This document shows, in pieces, positions 1-9,078 of a DNA stretch of 64,000 nt. The translations under genes were made by a program, and so were the position numbers. The stretch comes from Paenibacillus sp. BSR1-1. GTDB lineage: Bacteria; Bacillota; Bacilli; Bacillales; Cytobacillaceae. The notes below the pieces were generated by a model. It was not told the DNA's origin. It searched no databases and saw nothing but the letters and a program-made list of their open reading frames with translations. The DNA lies in assembly GCF_030403775.1 (NCBI RefSeq), contig NZ_JAQMWQ010000006.1:62001-126000 (forward strand), given 5' to 3'. Every line of letters starts with the position of its first letter. Positions within the stretch are counted from its first letter, which is position 1.

Positions 1-997
1 CTAATTTTGTCAGGTCGTTCCCAATTACAAAATGGGATGCGGCAATGGCCCATAGAGAAATATACGAACGTTTTTCGTCTTCTGTTAAACCATCCTTACT
101 TCCGTTAGCCACATTTAATGAATCCAAGTCATTCCAACCGCCTGGCCCAGCATGAGGCTGCCAATTTGCGACATCACTAAATCTTCTAGACACCTTTTTC
201 CAATTGGTGTTTGTTGGTGTGCCATATGCCTCCACATCGTGATCAGTCCGCCAGCCATTGGATAACTGCTGCCAAGTCGATATATGGTGGATATCCAAGT
301 TATTGGATAATTCCACATGAATCGGTCTTTCTGTTTTCTCCAAAGCTGTTGCCCATGCCTCAATATCAGGAATGTCCTGGTTGCGAACGCCGTCAATCTT
401 AAGGTAATCTACTCCATAAGAAGCAAACAGCCTTGCCCAAGAATTGATGTATTCCTGTGCCCCAGGTTTTGAGTAATCGATGGAATACATATTGTCGAAA
501 TTAAAACTTACTTTTTGCCCCATACTGAGGTCAACGATATCTTTTGCGTGGAAGGGTGTTCCTTCAATCGGGGTGTTTTGATCGATCGCCCCTTTAGGAA
601 TGCCAAGAGTGACATAAAGACCAAATTTTAATCCTTTTTTGTGGATATAATCCCCAACTGCCTTCATGCCATTTGGAAATTTCTTAGGGTCGACAACCCA
701 TCTGCCATATTTGTCCACGGTTGTCGTCCAATCAAGCTGATAGTAATCATCAAGATTGACATATTCGTATCCATGCGACTTAAATTTTGCTGCCATAATA
801 TAAGCCGCCGCTTTAATGTTTTCCTCTGTCGGCTTCTTGCGAATCGAACTCCAGCTGCTCCAGCCCATAAATGGACGCTGGGCTAAAGTGTTATAGGAAG
901 AAGCTTCGACTTTATCCGAATCTATTATAGAAAAAGGAAAGTTTCCAGCAAGGATGAATGTGCACATTAATAATGATGTGATAACCTTCTTAAGCAT
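1..997 (-). CDS. GH27 alpha-galactosidase (secreted), 5' part only
   Basis: Reading the minus strand from ATG 997 gives an open frame of 332 codons that runs off the window edge, so the C-terminus is missing. A GGGGGAAG ribosome binding site precedes the start. The N-terminus is a signal peptide (Lys-Lys, then a hydrophobic stretch, to about residue 30). The body carries GH27 hallmarks: the opening motif RPFMGWSSWSS, YVNLDDYYQ, a nucleophile region DYLKIDGVR, an acid/base region WRTDHDVEA, and the late motif LWAIAASHFVIGNDL. Enzymes of this family remove terminal alpha-galactose (some members act on related alpha-linked sugars) outside the cell. It is transcribed away from the LysR gene and looks unrelated to the sulfur genes next to it. 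Confidence 0.9.
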   Translation of the reverse strand, partial: MLKKVITSLLMCTFILAGNFPFSIIDSDKVEASSYNTLAQRPFMGWSSWSSIRKKPTEENIKAAAYIMAAKFKSHGYEYVNLDDYYQLDWTTTVDKYGRWVVDPKKFPNGMKAVGDYIHKKGLKFGLYVTLGIPKGAIDQNTPIEGTPFHAKDIVDLSMGQKVSFNFDNMYSIDYSKPGAQEYINSWARLFASYGVDYLKIDGVRNQDIPDIEAWATALEKTERPIHVELSNNLDIHHISTWQQLSNGWRTDHDVEAYGTPTNTNWKKVSRRFSDVANWQPHAGPGGWNDLDSLNVANGSKDGLTEDEKRSYISLWAIAASHFVIGNDLTKL

Positions 998-1147
998 AAA
1001 ACTTCCCCCGAAATTGATAGATTTATTTGATAGGAAATATTTTTGTAGTTATTAAGTTAATAATATTACAGAAAACTTATTTTTTTAATGAACAATATGT
1101 TCCAACTTAATTTCTTAAACTTAATAGAATATTTTTTTAATTCTTAC

Positions 1148-1176
1148 TTTACACATTGGATTAATTGGAGTAAAAT
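1148..1176 (+). promoter_or_regulatory. Sigma-A-type promoter upstream of the LysR gene
   Basis: TTTACA (1148-1153), a 17-bp spacer and TAAAAT (1171-1176) form a good housekeeping promoter. Transcription would start near 1183, about 40 nt before the hairpin at 1223 and 120 nt before the LysR start. Confidence 0.6.
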
Positions 1177-1222
1177 TTAGAAAACTTTTAAAAAATGAAA
1201 TCTGCCGATTGGTCGTCCAAAG

Positions 1223-1259
1223 GCTCCATAACACATTCGTGTGTTTTGGAGCTTTTTTT
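1223..1259 (+). terminator. Rho-independent terminator/attenuator in the lysR leader
   Basis: A 13-bp stem with one mismatch (GCTCCATAACACA / TGTGTTTTGGAGC) closes on a TTCG tetraloop and is followed by seven T residues. No plus-strand gene lies upstream inside the window. It sits between the promoter at 1148 and the LysR gene, so it either ends a roughly 75-nt small transcript or attenuates the LysR gene. Confidence 0.7.
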
Positions 1260-1301
1260 ATTGGCAACGGTAAATAATTAAACGGAAAGGGGTTGGAAGA
1301 A

Positions 1302-2201
1302 TTGAATATCGATCACATGGAAGCGTTTATGTATGTAGTTCATTTGGAAAGTATCCATAAAGCTGCAGAAGCTCTTTATTTATCTCAGCCAACCGTTACT
1401 GCGAGAATTAAAACATTGGAACGGGATTTAGGCATCGAATTATTTTTACGAAAGGGGAGAAGCTTGACATTATCGGAAGAAGGAAAAGCTTTTATTCCAT
1501 ATGCAGAGCAAATCATACAAACCTACGATCAAGGAAAGAAACTATTGAAAAAAGAAGATAATCCAAAGGAAATTGTCATAGGGGCCAATATTATTACCTC
1601 ACAATACTTTATTCCGTTTGCCCTTCCTTTCTTGAAAAAATCGCATCCCGAGCTGCGATTTAAATTTATCTCAGCTACAAACGATGTATTGCTGGAAAAA
1701 CTTCTTCAGAAACAAGTTGATATCGCCTTTTTAAAGGAGATATCCCACCATGGAATTCAAAAGCATGAACTCTTAAATAATTCCGTCAGATTAGTTGTAT
1801 ATCCGGATCACTCCTTTGAATCTCTAAAAAATATTTCTATCCAGCAATTGGCCATGGAACCGATGGTGTTTTTCGAGTGTGGTGCTTTTGACTGGAATCG
1901 GATTCACAAATTATTTGAAGTGGCTAATGTAAAACCCAATATTGAATTTTTAGTGGACCATCTTGAAGTGGCAAAATCGATTATACTAAGCAAAAATGGA
2001 ATAGGATTTTTACCTTACTTATGTGTAAAAAAAGAGTTGGAGCTAGGCGAGCTTATCGAAATCGATGTTTCACATTTTATTCATCTAAATCAGCATATTT
2101 ATGCGGCTTACTTAAATAATAGTTTTGGAAATCAACAGCTGTGGAATGATATTCTTTTTTCTGTTAAAGAATTTGAAAAGCAAAGCATCTTGTGTGATTA
2201 A
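1302..2201 (+). CDS. LysR-family transcriptional activator
   Basis: A 299-aa protein, the usual length for the family. Residues 1-60 form the winged helix-turn-helix (AAEALYLSQPTVTARIKTLE, then GIELFLRKGR), followed by a periplasmic-binding-protein-like effector domain. I place the start at TTG 1302, nine bases after GGAAAGGGG; the in-frame TTG at 1293 is too close to that site. It lies directly upstream of a large organosulfur operon, as ytlI lies beside ytmI in B. subtilis, so a role as sulfur-starvation activator of the following operons is likely by context. The ligand is unknown. Three repeated promoter motifs nearby (2194-2273, 2859-2938, 14505-14583) are candidate targets. Confidence 0.85.
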   Translation: MNIDHMEAFMYVVHLESIHKAAEALYLSQPTVTARIKTLERDLGIELFLRKGRSLTLSEEGKAFIPYAEQIIQTYDQGKKLLKKEDNPKEIVIGANIITSQYFIPFALPFLKKSHPELRFKFISATNDVLLEKLLQKQVDIAFLKEISHHGIQKHELLNNSVRLVVYPDHSFESLKNISIQQLAMEPMVFFECGAFDWNRIHKLFEVANVKPNIEFLVDHLEVAKSIILSKNGIGFLPYLCVKKELELGELIEIDVSHFIHLNQHIYAAYLNNSFGNQQLWNDILFSVKEFEKQSILCD

Positions 2202-2273
2202 TTATTCCTATTGGTTGATTGATTTTTTCTATCAGTAAACATATTGCCATTACCATCTTCTGGGTGATAGGAT
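2194..2273 (+). promoter_or_regulatory. Repeated promoter/operator, copy A
   Basis: TTGCCA (2244-2249), an 18-bp spacer and TAGGAT (2268-2273) form a promoter. CTATCA (2229-2234) and TGATAG (2265-2270) make an inverted pair 30 nt apart. Copies B and C share this layout. A weaker match to the far-upstream element of B and C lies at 2194-2214. Proposed target of the LysR protein. Confidence 0.6.
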
Positions 2274-2388
2274 TAATCTCAATTAAATAAATCACCCGCG
2301 AATAAATTAGCAGGGGCAAAGTAACACTATAATTCCGACTATTCTTGTTTGTATTATTGGATATGCGTATATAAGGAGGGGGACATTT

Positions 2389-2739
2389 ATGAAACCTCAA
2401 AGTAAAAATTCAGTCAGAACCTTTACAAAGAATGTAAGTTCCTTAGCAGCCAGCAAGTTTCTCAACTTGCCGGATTTGCCATTTTTTATTTGGTGTAACC
2501 AACAGTACGGAGTCAATCGAGGGATATACAATACGATTGATCAATGGTTTTATGACTATGGAATTGACAATATATATTGCCGAAGAATTCAGCTCTTGGC
2601 GTTTTTAGATTTTGTCAAAGAAGAGATGCACGAGCCAAATATGCATAAATTTATTCGCTTTGGCCATGGTGGTCTAACAAAAAGACTGAATGAATTTCTG
2701 AAAGATGATGCTCAAGGTGGAAAGGTAATACCTCTTTAG
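2389..2739 (+). CDS. Unidentified 116-aa protein in the sulfur regulon
   Basis: The gene has an AAGGAGGGGG ribosome binding site and its own promoter (copy A of the repeated motif). I do not recognise the family. The protein is soluble, has no signal peptide or membrane segment, is rich in aromatic residues (FFIWCNQQYG near residue 30, WFYDYGIDNIYC near 55) and holds two Cys residues. It sits between the LysR activator and the first monooxygenase. Sharing the promoter motif of copies B and C suggests co-regulation with the sulfur genes. Enzyme subunit, chaperone or regulator all remain possible. Confidence 0.7.
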   Translation: MKPQSKNSVRTFTKNVSSLAASKFLNLPDLPFFIWCNQQYGVNRGIYNTIDQWFYDYGIDNIYCRRIQLLAFLDFVKEEMHEPNMHKFIRFGHGGLTKRLNEFLKDDAQGGKVIPL

Positions 2740-2858
2740 AGATTAAAAATTAGAACCTTGAAACGTAAATACTTAAGCAGGCGTTCAAAACCCGAAAATT
2801 AAAAGCTAATGCGGTAAATGAAGAGTAATTTCCTAGCCAAAAATGTCCTAAAAGTTTT

Positions 2859-2986
2859 TTGATAGAATTTTTTTATCAATAATCTATTTTTTCCTATAAG
2901 TAAAAGTATTGCCAGTTCAGTATTTTCAGTGATAGGATAAACAACAATTAAAATAAAACATACTTTTCCAATTGGTAATATCGGAA
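2859..2986 (+). promoter_or_regulatory. Repeated promoter/operator, copy B
   Basis: In order: a perfect dyad TTGATA-N9-TATCAA (2859-2879) with the shape of a LysR box; CTATAA (2894-2899); TTGCCA (2909-2914); an 18-bp spacer; TAGGAT (2933-2938), overlapping TGATAG (2930-2935); and downstream a second dyad TTCC-N13-GGAA (2966-2986) where a repressor could block transcription. It drives the monooxygenase at 3008. Confidence 0.65.
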
Positions 2987-3007
2987 TAAAAACGGAGGCG
3001 AAATTAA

Positions 3008-4042
3008 ATGAGTTATCAACTGAGTATTTTAGATCAGAGCCCAGTATTTCCTGGAACCACCGCTTCTCATGCATTACAGAAAACCGTACGCTTGGCGCAA
3101 AAAGCGGAAGAATGGGGCTATTCACGTTTTTGGGTATCAGAACATCATCATTCAGACCAAGTGGCAGGATCCTCACCTGAAGTATTGATTTCATACGTAT
3201 TGGCACGAACAAACACAATTCGAGTTGGATCAGGAGGAGTAATGCTGCAGCATTATAGTCCATATAAAGTTGCAGAAAACTTTCATGTCTTATCGACACT
3301 TGCTCCAGGAAGAGTTGACCTTGGTATAGGAAAAGCACCGGGCGGGCTTCCATTGTCAACCAAAGCCTTACAATTTGGGACAGTCAATAATGGGCATGAC
3401 TTTAGTGAAAAGATTTCGTTATTGCAAAAAATAATTGAAAATTCAGTCGAAGATGATCACCCGCTTGCAGGAATCCAAGCAACTCCTATTCCCCATGAAA
3501 AACCTGAAATTTTCTTGCTTGGTGCAAGTGTAAATAGTGCAGAACTTGCTGCAAGTCTAGGAATCTCATTCGTTTTTGCAAAATTTATCAATAGTGATGA
3601 TCGAATACTTCGAGATGCGGCAATTGCCTATCGGCAAGGCTTTCCTAACGGAAAATTCATCATTTCACTGGCAGTTATTGCTGCTCCTACCCAAGATGAA
3701 GCCGAAGTCCTCGTAGGCAATAGAAAAATTGTAAAAGTCCATCTGCAAAGCGGACGCTCGGTGACATTACAATCGCTTGAACAAGCAGAAGTGTTCGGAA
3801 GGCAGGCTGGTGAACCATATGAAATCACGGAGCAAGAAGCCGATATTCTCATAGGAACCCCTGCTATGGTGAATGAAATGTTAGAAGAGCTTCATAAAAA
3901 CTATCAGGTGGATGAATTTATTCTACATACACCGATTGAAAAGGATGAAGAAAGAATTCGATCCTTTCAGCTGTTAAGCCCGTTATACCAAGAAGAAGAG
4001 GAAAACATGCAACCGTCAAATAAGGAATTCGCCAAAAAATAA
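3008..4042 (+). CDS. Luciferase-like flavin-dependent monooxygenase (YtmO/CmoO-like)
   Basis: A 344-aa LLM-class TIM-barrel oxidoreductase. It begins LSILDQSPVFPG and contains FWVSEHHHSDQVAGSSPEV and GSGGVMLQHYSPYKVAE, typical of the MsnO8/YtmO branch. These enzymes use reduced FMN from a separate reductase (a candidate is at 21617) and O2 to oxidise small organic, often organosulfur, substrates. In B. subtilis the YtmO relative belongs to the S-alkylcysteine salvage operon. The last 20 residues are acidic then polar and probably disordered. It follows promoter copy B and is the first gene of the long block. The substrate cannot be read from the sequence. Confidence 0.85.
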   Translation: MSYQLSILDQSPVFPGTTASHALQKTVRLAQKAEEWGYSRFWVSEHHHSDQVAGSSPEVLISYVLARTNTIRVGSGGVMLQHYSPYKVAENFHVLSTLAPGRVDLGIGKAPGGLPLSTKALQFGTVNNGHDFSEKISLLQKIIENSVEDDHPLAGIQATPIPHEKPEIFLLGASVNSAELAASLGISFVFAKFINSDDRILRDAAIAYRQGFPNGKFIISLAVIAAPTQDEAEVLVGNRKIVKVHLQSGRSVTLQSLEQAEVFGRQAGEPYEITEQEADILIGTPAMVNEMLEELHKNYQVDEFILHTPIEKDEERIRSFQLLSPLYQEEEENMQPSNKEFAKK

Positions 4043-4177
4043 AGTAGATTTATTTAAATCATGCGAAACAAGCCAGGAGTGATAACAAAGTATTTAAATC
4101 AATAAATAGGGCCGCTTTACAACATTAAAACACACTATTCATGTAGGAATAATAGACAATGAGGGAGGAAATTAAAA

Positions 4178-5515
4178 ATGTCAGCTAAAAGACAATTAAA
4201 ATTTGGAACGATCATTCATGGCGTCGGAGGAAATATTGCCGCGTGGAGACATCCAGAGGTATTAACGGATGCGAGTGTGAATTTTGATTTTTATAAGGAA
4301 CAAGCACAAAAGTCTGAAAAGGCTAAATTCGATTTTGTCTTTATTGCAGATGGTTTGCATATTAACGAAAAATCATTGCCTCATTTCCTAAATCGATTTG
4401 AACCACTGACAATTCTATCGGCACTTGCAGCCGTAACGAAACGAATTGGCCTTGCAGGAACCGTATCAACTTCCTATAGTGAACCGTTTACTGTCGCAAG
4501 GCAATTTTCATCACTAGATCATATAAGTCATGGCAGAGCAGGCTGGAACGTAGTTACATCTCCATTAGAGAAAACGGCCTTAAATTTTGGCAAAACGATT
4601 GAGGAGCATCCTGATCATCCAAAAAGATATCGAATTGCCTCTGAATATCTAGATGTAGCCAATGGATTATGGGATTCATGGGAAGATGATGCATTTATTC
4701 GAGATAAGGAATCAGGGATATTTTTTGATCCTGAAAAATTACATCAATTAAATCACAAAGGGGAGTTTTTCTCTATACAAGGGCCATTAAATATAGCCAG
4801 GTCGAAGCAAGGCCGTCCTATCATCTTCCAAGCAGGTTCCTCTGAAGATGGGAAAAACCTTGCTGCCAAAAATGCCGATGCCATTTTCACAGGTCAGGCT
4901 ACATTAGAAGCAGCTCAAAAATTCTATCAAGATGTGAAAAGCAGGACGGCTGCATATGGCAGGAATCCTGAACACATTCTTATTTTGCCAGGCATCGAGC
5001 CGATTGTTGGAAAAACAGAGGAAGAAGCTGAACAGAAATATCAAGAGATTGCTAATTTAGTATCGATTGAACAGGCTTTGAACTATTTAGGACGCTTTTT
5101 TGAACATCATGATTTTTCACAGTATCCACTTGATGAACCATTTCCAGAAATCGGGGATTTGGGATCAAACAGCTTCAAAAGTGGAACGGATCTTATCAAA
5201 AAGGAGGCGAAAGAACAAAACTTAACACTAAGGCTGGTAGCGCTAAGGGCAGCGACACCAAGAACACCTTTTATTGGAACGCCAGATAGAGTTGCTGATC
5301 TTATCCAAGAATGGTTCGAAGGCTATGGGGCGGATGGATTTATTGTTCACTTCAATCTACCAAGCAATTTAACTGGATTTATTGATTATGTTGTGCCAAT
5401 TCTTCAAGAACGTGGATTATTTCGAACAGAATATGAATCCGACACATTGCGGGGAAATCTTGGACTCCCATACCCGGTTAATCGTTATGCACAATCTACA
5501 GTGAAAAATGGATAG
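4178..5515 (+). CDS. NtaA/SnaA/DszA-family flavin monooxygenase (YtnJ/CmoJ-like), copy 1
   Basis: A 445-aa class-C flavin monooxygenase of the NtaA/DszA type, normal length. Visible family features: [10 protein letters not shown] at the N-terminus, [10 protein letters not shown], the [12 protein letters not shown] and [14 protein letters not shown] strands, [20 protein letters not shown] and [12 protein letters not shown]. The closest functional relative by context is B. subtilis YtnJ (CmoJ), which breaks C-S bonds of N-acetylated S-alkylcysteines with FMNH2. The protein encoded at 14647 is a close paralogue (about three quarters of positions equal by eye); the one at 12339 is more distant. 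A GAGGGAGG site precedes the ATG. Substrate unknown. Confidence 0.87.
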   Translation: MSAKRQLKFGTIIHGVGGNIAAWRHPEVLTDASVNFDFYKEQAQKSEKAKFDFVFIADGLHINEKSLPHFLNRFEPLTILSALAAVTKRIGLAGTVSTSYSEPFTVARQFSSLDHISHGRAGWNVVTSPLEKTALNFGKTIEEHPDHPKRYRIASEYLDVANGLWDSWEDDAFIRDKESGIFFDPEKLHQLNHKGEFFSIQGPLNIARSKQGRPIIFQAGSSEDGKNLAAKNADAIFTGQATLEAAQKFYQDVKSRTAAYGRNPEHILILPGIEPIVGKTEEEAEQKYQEIANLVSIEQALNYLGRFFEHHDFSQYPLDEPFPEIGDLGSNSFKSGTDLIKKEAKEQNLTLRLVALRAATPRTPFIGTPDRVADLIQEWFEGYGADGFIVHFNLPSNLTGFIDYVVPILQERGLFRTEYESDTLRGNLGLPYPVNRYAQSTVKNG

Positions 5516-5527
5516 GAGGAGTTTGCA

Positions 5528-7180
5528 ATGAAACAAGTTAATCAGATAAAATTATTAGCCATTCTTTTAGTATTTGTCCTTCTAGTGTCAGGCTGTGCAA
5601 GTAGTACTAGTACCAAAAATAGTAGTTCACAAGAATCCAACAAAGAGGGCGCATCACATCCAAAGTCAGGAGGAGATTTAACCTTTGCACTGGCAACATC
5701 TCCTGATTCACTTGATCCTGCTCGAAGCGGGTTAGCTGTGGCAGTTCGTGCTTTCAGAACGATTTTTGATAGTTTGGTAGTTCAAGCGCCTGATAACACA
5801 ATAAAACCGTGGCTTGCTACGGAATGGAAGATTTCAAATGATGGGAAAAGTTATACATTTACGCTGCGTAAAGACGTAAAGTTTCATGATGGAACACCCT
5901 TTAATGCAGCAGCAGTAAAATATAGTTTTGACCGGATAAATGATCCCAAAACCCAAGCAAAAAATGCCGTCGCTCTTTTGAAACCCTACCAATCGTCAGA
6001 GGTGATTGATGATTACACCATCAAAATTAATCTAGCAACACCTTCAGCCTCGTTTTTAAGTAATTTAAGCCAGGCCATGCTTGGGATTGTTTCCCCAACA
6101 GCTGCAGAGAAGTATGGTGATCAATTTAGTAAAAACCCTGTAGGAACCGGACCCTATAAATTTGTCAGTTGGTCAGAAAACGCAGACATTGTAGTTGAAA
6201 AAAATAAGGATTATCACTGGGGACCCGCAAATGTCGAAAATAAGGAAGCACCTTATTTAGATAAAATTACATTTAAAATCATTCCAGAGGAGGCAACCCG
6301 GATCGGAAGTGTCCAAAGCGGGCAAGTGCTTGCGGCTGAAACTGTCCCGCCGCAAAATATCGCTTCGTTAAAGAATGATTCGAAAACTCAATTACTTAAG
6401 GTAAATACTATTGGTCTGCCATACACACTCTTTTTCAATCAAAGAAAAGCACCATGGAATGATGTGAAGGTCCGTCAAGCGGTTCAACTGGCCGTTGATG
6501 TTGACTCGATTGTTAAGACATTGTATTTAGGAACATACGAAAGGTCATGGTCACCAATTACACCGGGCATTTTAGGCTACGATAAATCCCTGGAAGGTGA
6601 GACGAAGGCAAATATTAAAAAAGCCAACCAAATACTCGACGAACTAGGGTATAAAAAAGGTTCGGATGGAATCCGGGTAAAAGATGGAAAGCCGTTTACA
6701 TTGAAATATGTAGATGGAACGCCTAATCGTGAGAAAAGAAATGATATTGCTGTCATAGTTCAGCAGCAGTTAAAAAAGATTGGAATTAAAGTAGAGATTA
6801 ATATTACGAAAGATGTTGCAACAGTAATCTATAAAAACGCAGATTACGACTTGTATGGAAACAGCCAAGTTAATTCCGATCCCAATGCACTTAGAGCCAT
6901 ATATCATACACGCACTCCTGAAGAGGAAGCTGTTTTTAAAGGCTTAACTGGCGGTTCAGATCCAGAACTGGATCAATGGCTCGAGCAAGGAACTATAGAG
7001 CTGGATCCTGCAAAACGTGAAGAAACTTATAAAAAAGTACAGCAAAAAATAATAAAAGACGCTTGGATCATTCCCATTTATGTTTTCCCATACACAGTGG
7101 CAGCGTCTAAAACTGTAAATGGCATTACATTCGACTCATTAGGATATCCATTGTTCAATGATGTCAATATTGAACAATAA
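5528..7180 (+). CDS. Peptide/organosulfur ABC transporter substrate-binding lipoprotein
   Basis: A 550-aa family-5 extracellular solute-binding protein (OppA/DppA/GsiB type). The signal peptide ends in a lipobox LVSGC with lipidated Cys23, then a Ser/Lys-rich linker. The mature part has the family signature in GTPFNAAAVKYSFDR and NPVGTGPYKF. It starts 12 nt after the monooxygenase and is followed by two DppB/DppC permeases and a fused ATPase, giving a complete importer. Family members bind di- and oligopeptides, glutathione or nickel chelates. The surrounding C-S cleaving genes suggest a sulfur-bearing peptide, glutathione conjugate or thioether, which is inference. Confidence 0.88.
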   Translation: MKQVNQIKLLAILLVFVLLVSGCASSTSTKNSSSQESNKEGASHPKSGGDLTFALATSPDSLDPARSGLAVAVRAFRTIFDSLVVQAPDNTIKPWLATEWKISNDGKSYTFTLRKDVKFHDGTPFNAAAVKYSFDRINDPKTQAKNAVALLKPYQSSEVIDDYTIKINLATPSASFLSNLSQAMLGIVSPTAAEKYGDQFSKNPVGTGPYKFVSWSENADIVVEKNKDYHWGPANVENKEAPYLDKITFKIIPEEATRIGSVQSGQVLAAETVPPQNIASLKNDSKTQLLKVNTIGLPYTLFFNQRKAPWNDVKVRQAVQLAVDVDSIVKTLYLGTYERSWSPITPGILGYDKSLEGETKANIKKANQILDELGYKKGSDGIRVKDGKPFTLKYVDGTPNREKRNDIAVIVQQQLKKIGIKVEINITKDVATVIYKNADYDLYGNSQVNSDPNALRAIYHTRTPEEEAVFKGLTGGSDPELDQWLEQGTIELDPAKREETYKKVQQKIIKDAWIIPIYVFPYTVAASKTVNGITFDSLGYPLFNDVNIEQ

Positions 7181-7202
7181 AGAGAAAAGGGGCTGATAGA
7201 TT

Positions 7203-8135
7203 ATGGCTATAGTGAACAAGATCCTTTTAAAGATATTGACGGCACTTGTATCCATTTTTGGCTCCTTAGTCCTTGTCTTTTGCATCATTTATCTGCTTCC
7301 GGGGGATCCAGTGCTATCCATGCTTGATCCCTCTGTAGCTACTCCTGAAATGGTAGAAAATTTACGCAAGGAATTGGGGCTTGATCAACCGTTTTATGTG
7401 CAATTCTTAGATTATTTTATGAATGTCCTTCATGGGGACTTTGGTCAATCATTAGTCAATAGGGATCAGGTTCTTCCCAAAATTTTAGAACACTTTCCTG
7501 CTACGCTTGCTCTAACACTGGCCAGCGCTTTAGTTTCGATTATAATTGGTGTGTTTTTCGGTGTATTATCAGCGATTTACCGTAATAAATGGATCGATTT
7601 TATCGCTCGTTTGATTGGTTTATTTGGAATATCAATGCCGACATTTTGGTCGGGGATTTTACTTATATTAATCTTTTCAGTATTCCTAAACTGGTTTCCT
7701 GCAATGGGTTCAGATGGCTGGAAAACAATTGTCCTTCCATCACTTTCCCTCGGTTTTGTAGGTGCAGGATTAATCATTCGAATGGTGCGTACTAGTATGC
7801 TGGAAGTGATAAATGAACCATTCATTGTTACATTAAGGGCTAAAGGTCTTTCTGAACGTGCAGTCATGTATCGACATGCTCTTCGCAACGCCCTTATTCC
7901 TGCGATTACCATCATTGGTCTAAATATTGGGGAACTTATGGCGGGTACAGTAGTTATTGAAACGGTATTTTCAAGACAGGGAATCGGCCGGATTGTTGCG
8001 GATGCCATTATGGCGAAAGATCTGCCTGTAATACAAGGTGTTGTCTTCTTTAGTGCGATTGTATTTGTGGTTATCAATCTATTAGTAGACCTATCCTATT
8101 CGATCATTGACCCAAGGGTACGCAGGGCTAACTAA
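7203..8135 (+). CDS. DppB-type ABC transporter permease
   Basis: A 310-aa inner-membrane permease of the oligopeptide family. An N-terminal transmembrane helix is followed by YLLPGDPV, an extracytoplasmic loop and a C-terminal block of five helices. The cytoplasmic EAA loop reads LRAKGLSERAVMYRHALRNA, the contact site for the ATPase, and the protein ends DPRVRR as usual for DppB. It lies 22 nt after the binding protein in the same operon. Confidence 0.9.
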   Translation: MAIVNKILLKILTALVSIFGSLVLVFCIIYLLPGDPVLSMLDPSVATPEMVENLRKELGLDQPFYVQFLDYFMNVLHGDFGQSLVNRDQVLPKILEHFPATLALTLASALVSIIIGVFFGVLSAIYRNKWIDFIARLIGLFGISMPTFWSGILLILIFSVFLNWFPAMGSDGWKTIVLPSLSLGFVGAGLIIRMVRTSMLEVINEPFIVTLRAKGLSERAVMYRHALRNALIPAITIIGLNIGELMAGTVVIETVFSRQGIGRIVADAIMAKDLPVIQGVVFFSAIVFVVINLLVDLSYSIIDPRVRRAN

Positions 8136-8173
8136 ATGGTAACACAAAAATTTATAAGCGGGAGGAAAATATA

Positions 8174-9064
8174 ATGAAGGAAGTGGTTAATACCAAAACG
8201 GTGCTGCAGGTTCCAAAATGGAAGTTTGCAAGATTACACACAAACTTCTCGGTATCAAACTTCTTTATATATGGTGCAGGAATAATTGTAATCTTCATTA
8301 TTACCTGCGCCTTATTTCCAAAATGGCTTGCGCCCTATTCGCCAACCTTTATGGATACAGCCAGCACTTTAAGTGCACCAAATTCGGCACATTGGTTCGG
8401 AACAGATTATTTTGGGAGAGACGTTTTAAGTCTTGTCATATATGGAAGCAGGGACTCGCTTATAATTGGGATTGCTTCTGTTCTCATTGGAGGATTAATT
8501 GGCGGAATAATAGGTTCTGCAGCCGGTTATTTTGGTGGCATCATTGATGTTGTATTTATGCGGTTTATTGAGATTTTGATGACAATTCCTGCGGTTCTTC
8601 TTGCATTAGCGATTGCTGCTGCACTCGGGCCCGGTTTATTTAATATTGTCTTAGCGGTTGCTGCAGCATCCATTCCAGGATATGCACGTGTCATGAGAGG
8701 GCAGATGATATCGATAAAAAAACGCCAGTATGTAGATGCCTCGCGTTCAATTGGTACACATGAGTGGAAGATTTTTCTCTGGCACCTGCTGCCAAATTCC
8801 TGGTCCCCTCTGTTAGTCATGGCAACAATTGGTCTTGGATCCTCCATTTTAATTGGGGCAGGGTTAAGTTTTCTTGGACTGGGAGTAATTAAAGAAATTC
8901 CTGATTGGGGAGCACTACTTTCACAGGGACGTGGTTATTTGACGGTAGGATGGTGGATATGTACTTTTCCTGGTTTAGCGATTACTCTTTTGGTTCTCTC
9001 TGTAAACATTATGGGGGATAAACTACGGGATACTTTTGATCCAAAAATAAGCAAAAAGAGATAA
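8174..9064 (+). CDS. DppC-type ABC transporter permease
   Basis: A 296-aa partner permease of the DppB protein. After a 30-residue cytoplasmic tail and a first helix it shows HWFGTDYFGRDVLSLVIYG, the hallmark of DppC/OppC. The EAA loop is ARVMRGQMISIKKRQYVDA, and the C-terminus is DTFDPK. A GGGAGGAAAAT site precedes the ATG. Together with the neighbouring genes it makes the membrane channel of a peptide-type importer. Confidence 0.9.
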   Translation: MKEVVNTKTVLQVPKWKFARLHTNFSVSNFFIYGAGIIVIFIITCALFPKWLAPYSPTFMDTASTLSAPNSAHWFGTDYFGRDVLSLVIYGSRDSLIIGIASVLIGGLIGGIIGSAAGYFGGIIDVVFMRFIEILMTIPAVLLALAIAAALGPGLFNIVLAVAAASIPGYARVMRGQMISIKKRQYVDASRSIGTHEWKIFLWHLLPNSWSPLLVMATIGLGSSILIGAGLSFLGLGVIKEIPDWGALLSQGRGYLTVGWWICTFPGLAITLLVLSVNIMGDKLRDTFDPKISKKR

Positions 9065-9078
9065 AGGAGGAACCTCAG

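Noticed and set aside
1195-1281. 29-codon open frame across the lysR leader terminator
   Set aside because: No ribosome binding site, and the sequence is better explained by the hairpin and T run.
2194-2389. SAM (S-box) or T-box riboswitch before the sulfur genes
   Set aside because: The gaps lack the conserved S-box or T-box cores and any terminator; promoter motifs explain the conserved bases better.
2799-3359. 186-codon minus-strand frame over promoter copy B and the first monooxygenase
   Set aside because: Antisense to a conserved gene and across a regulatory region; no family features.
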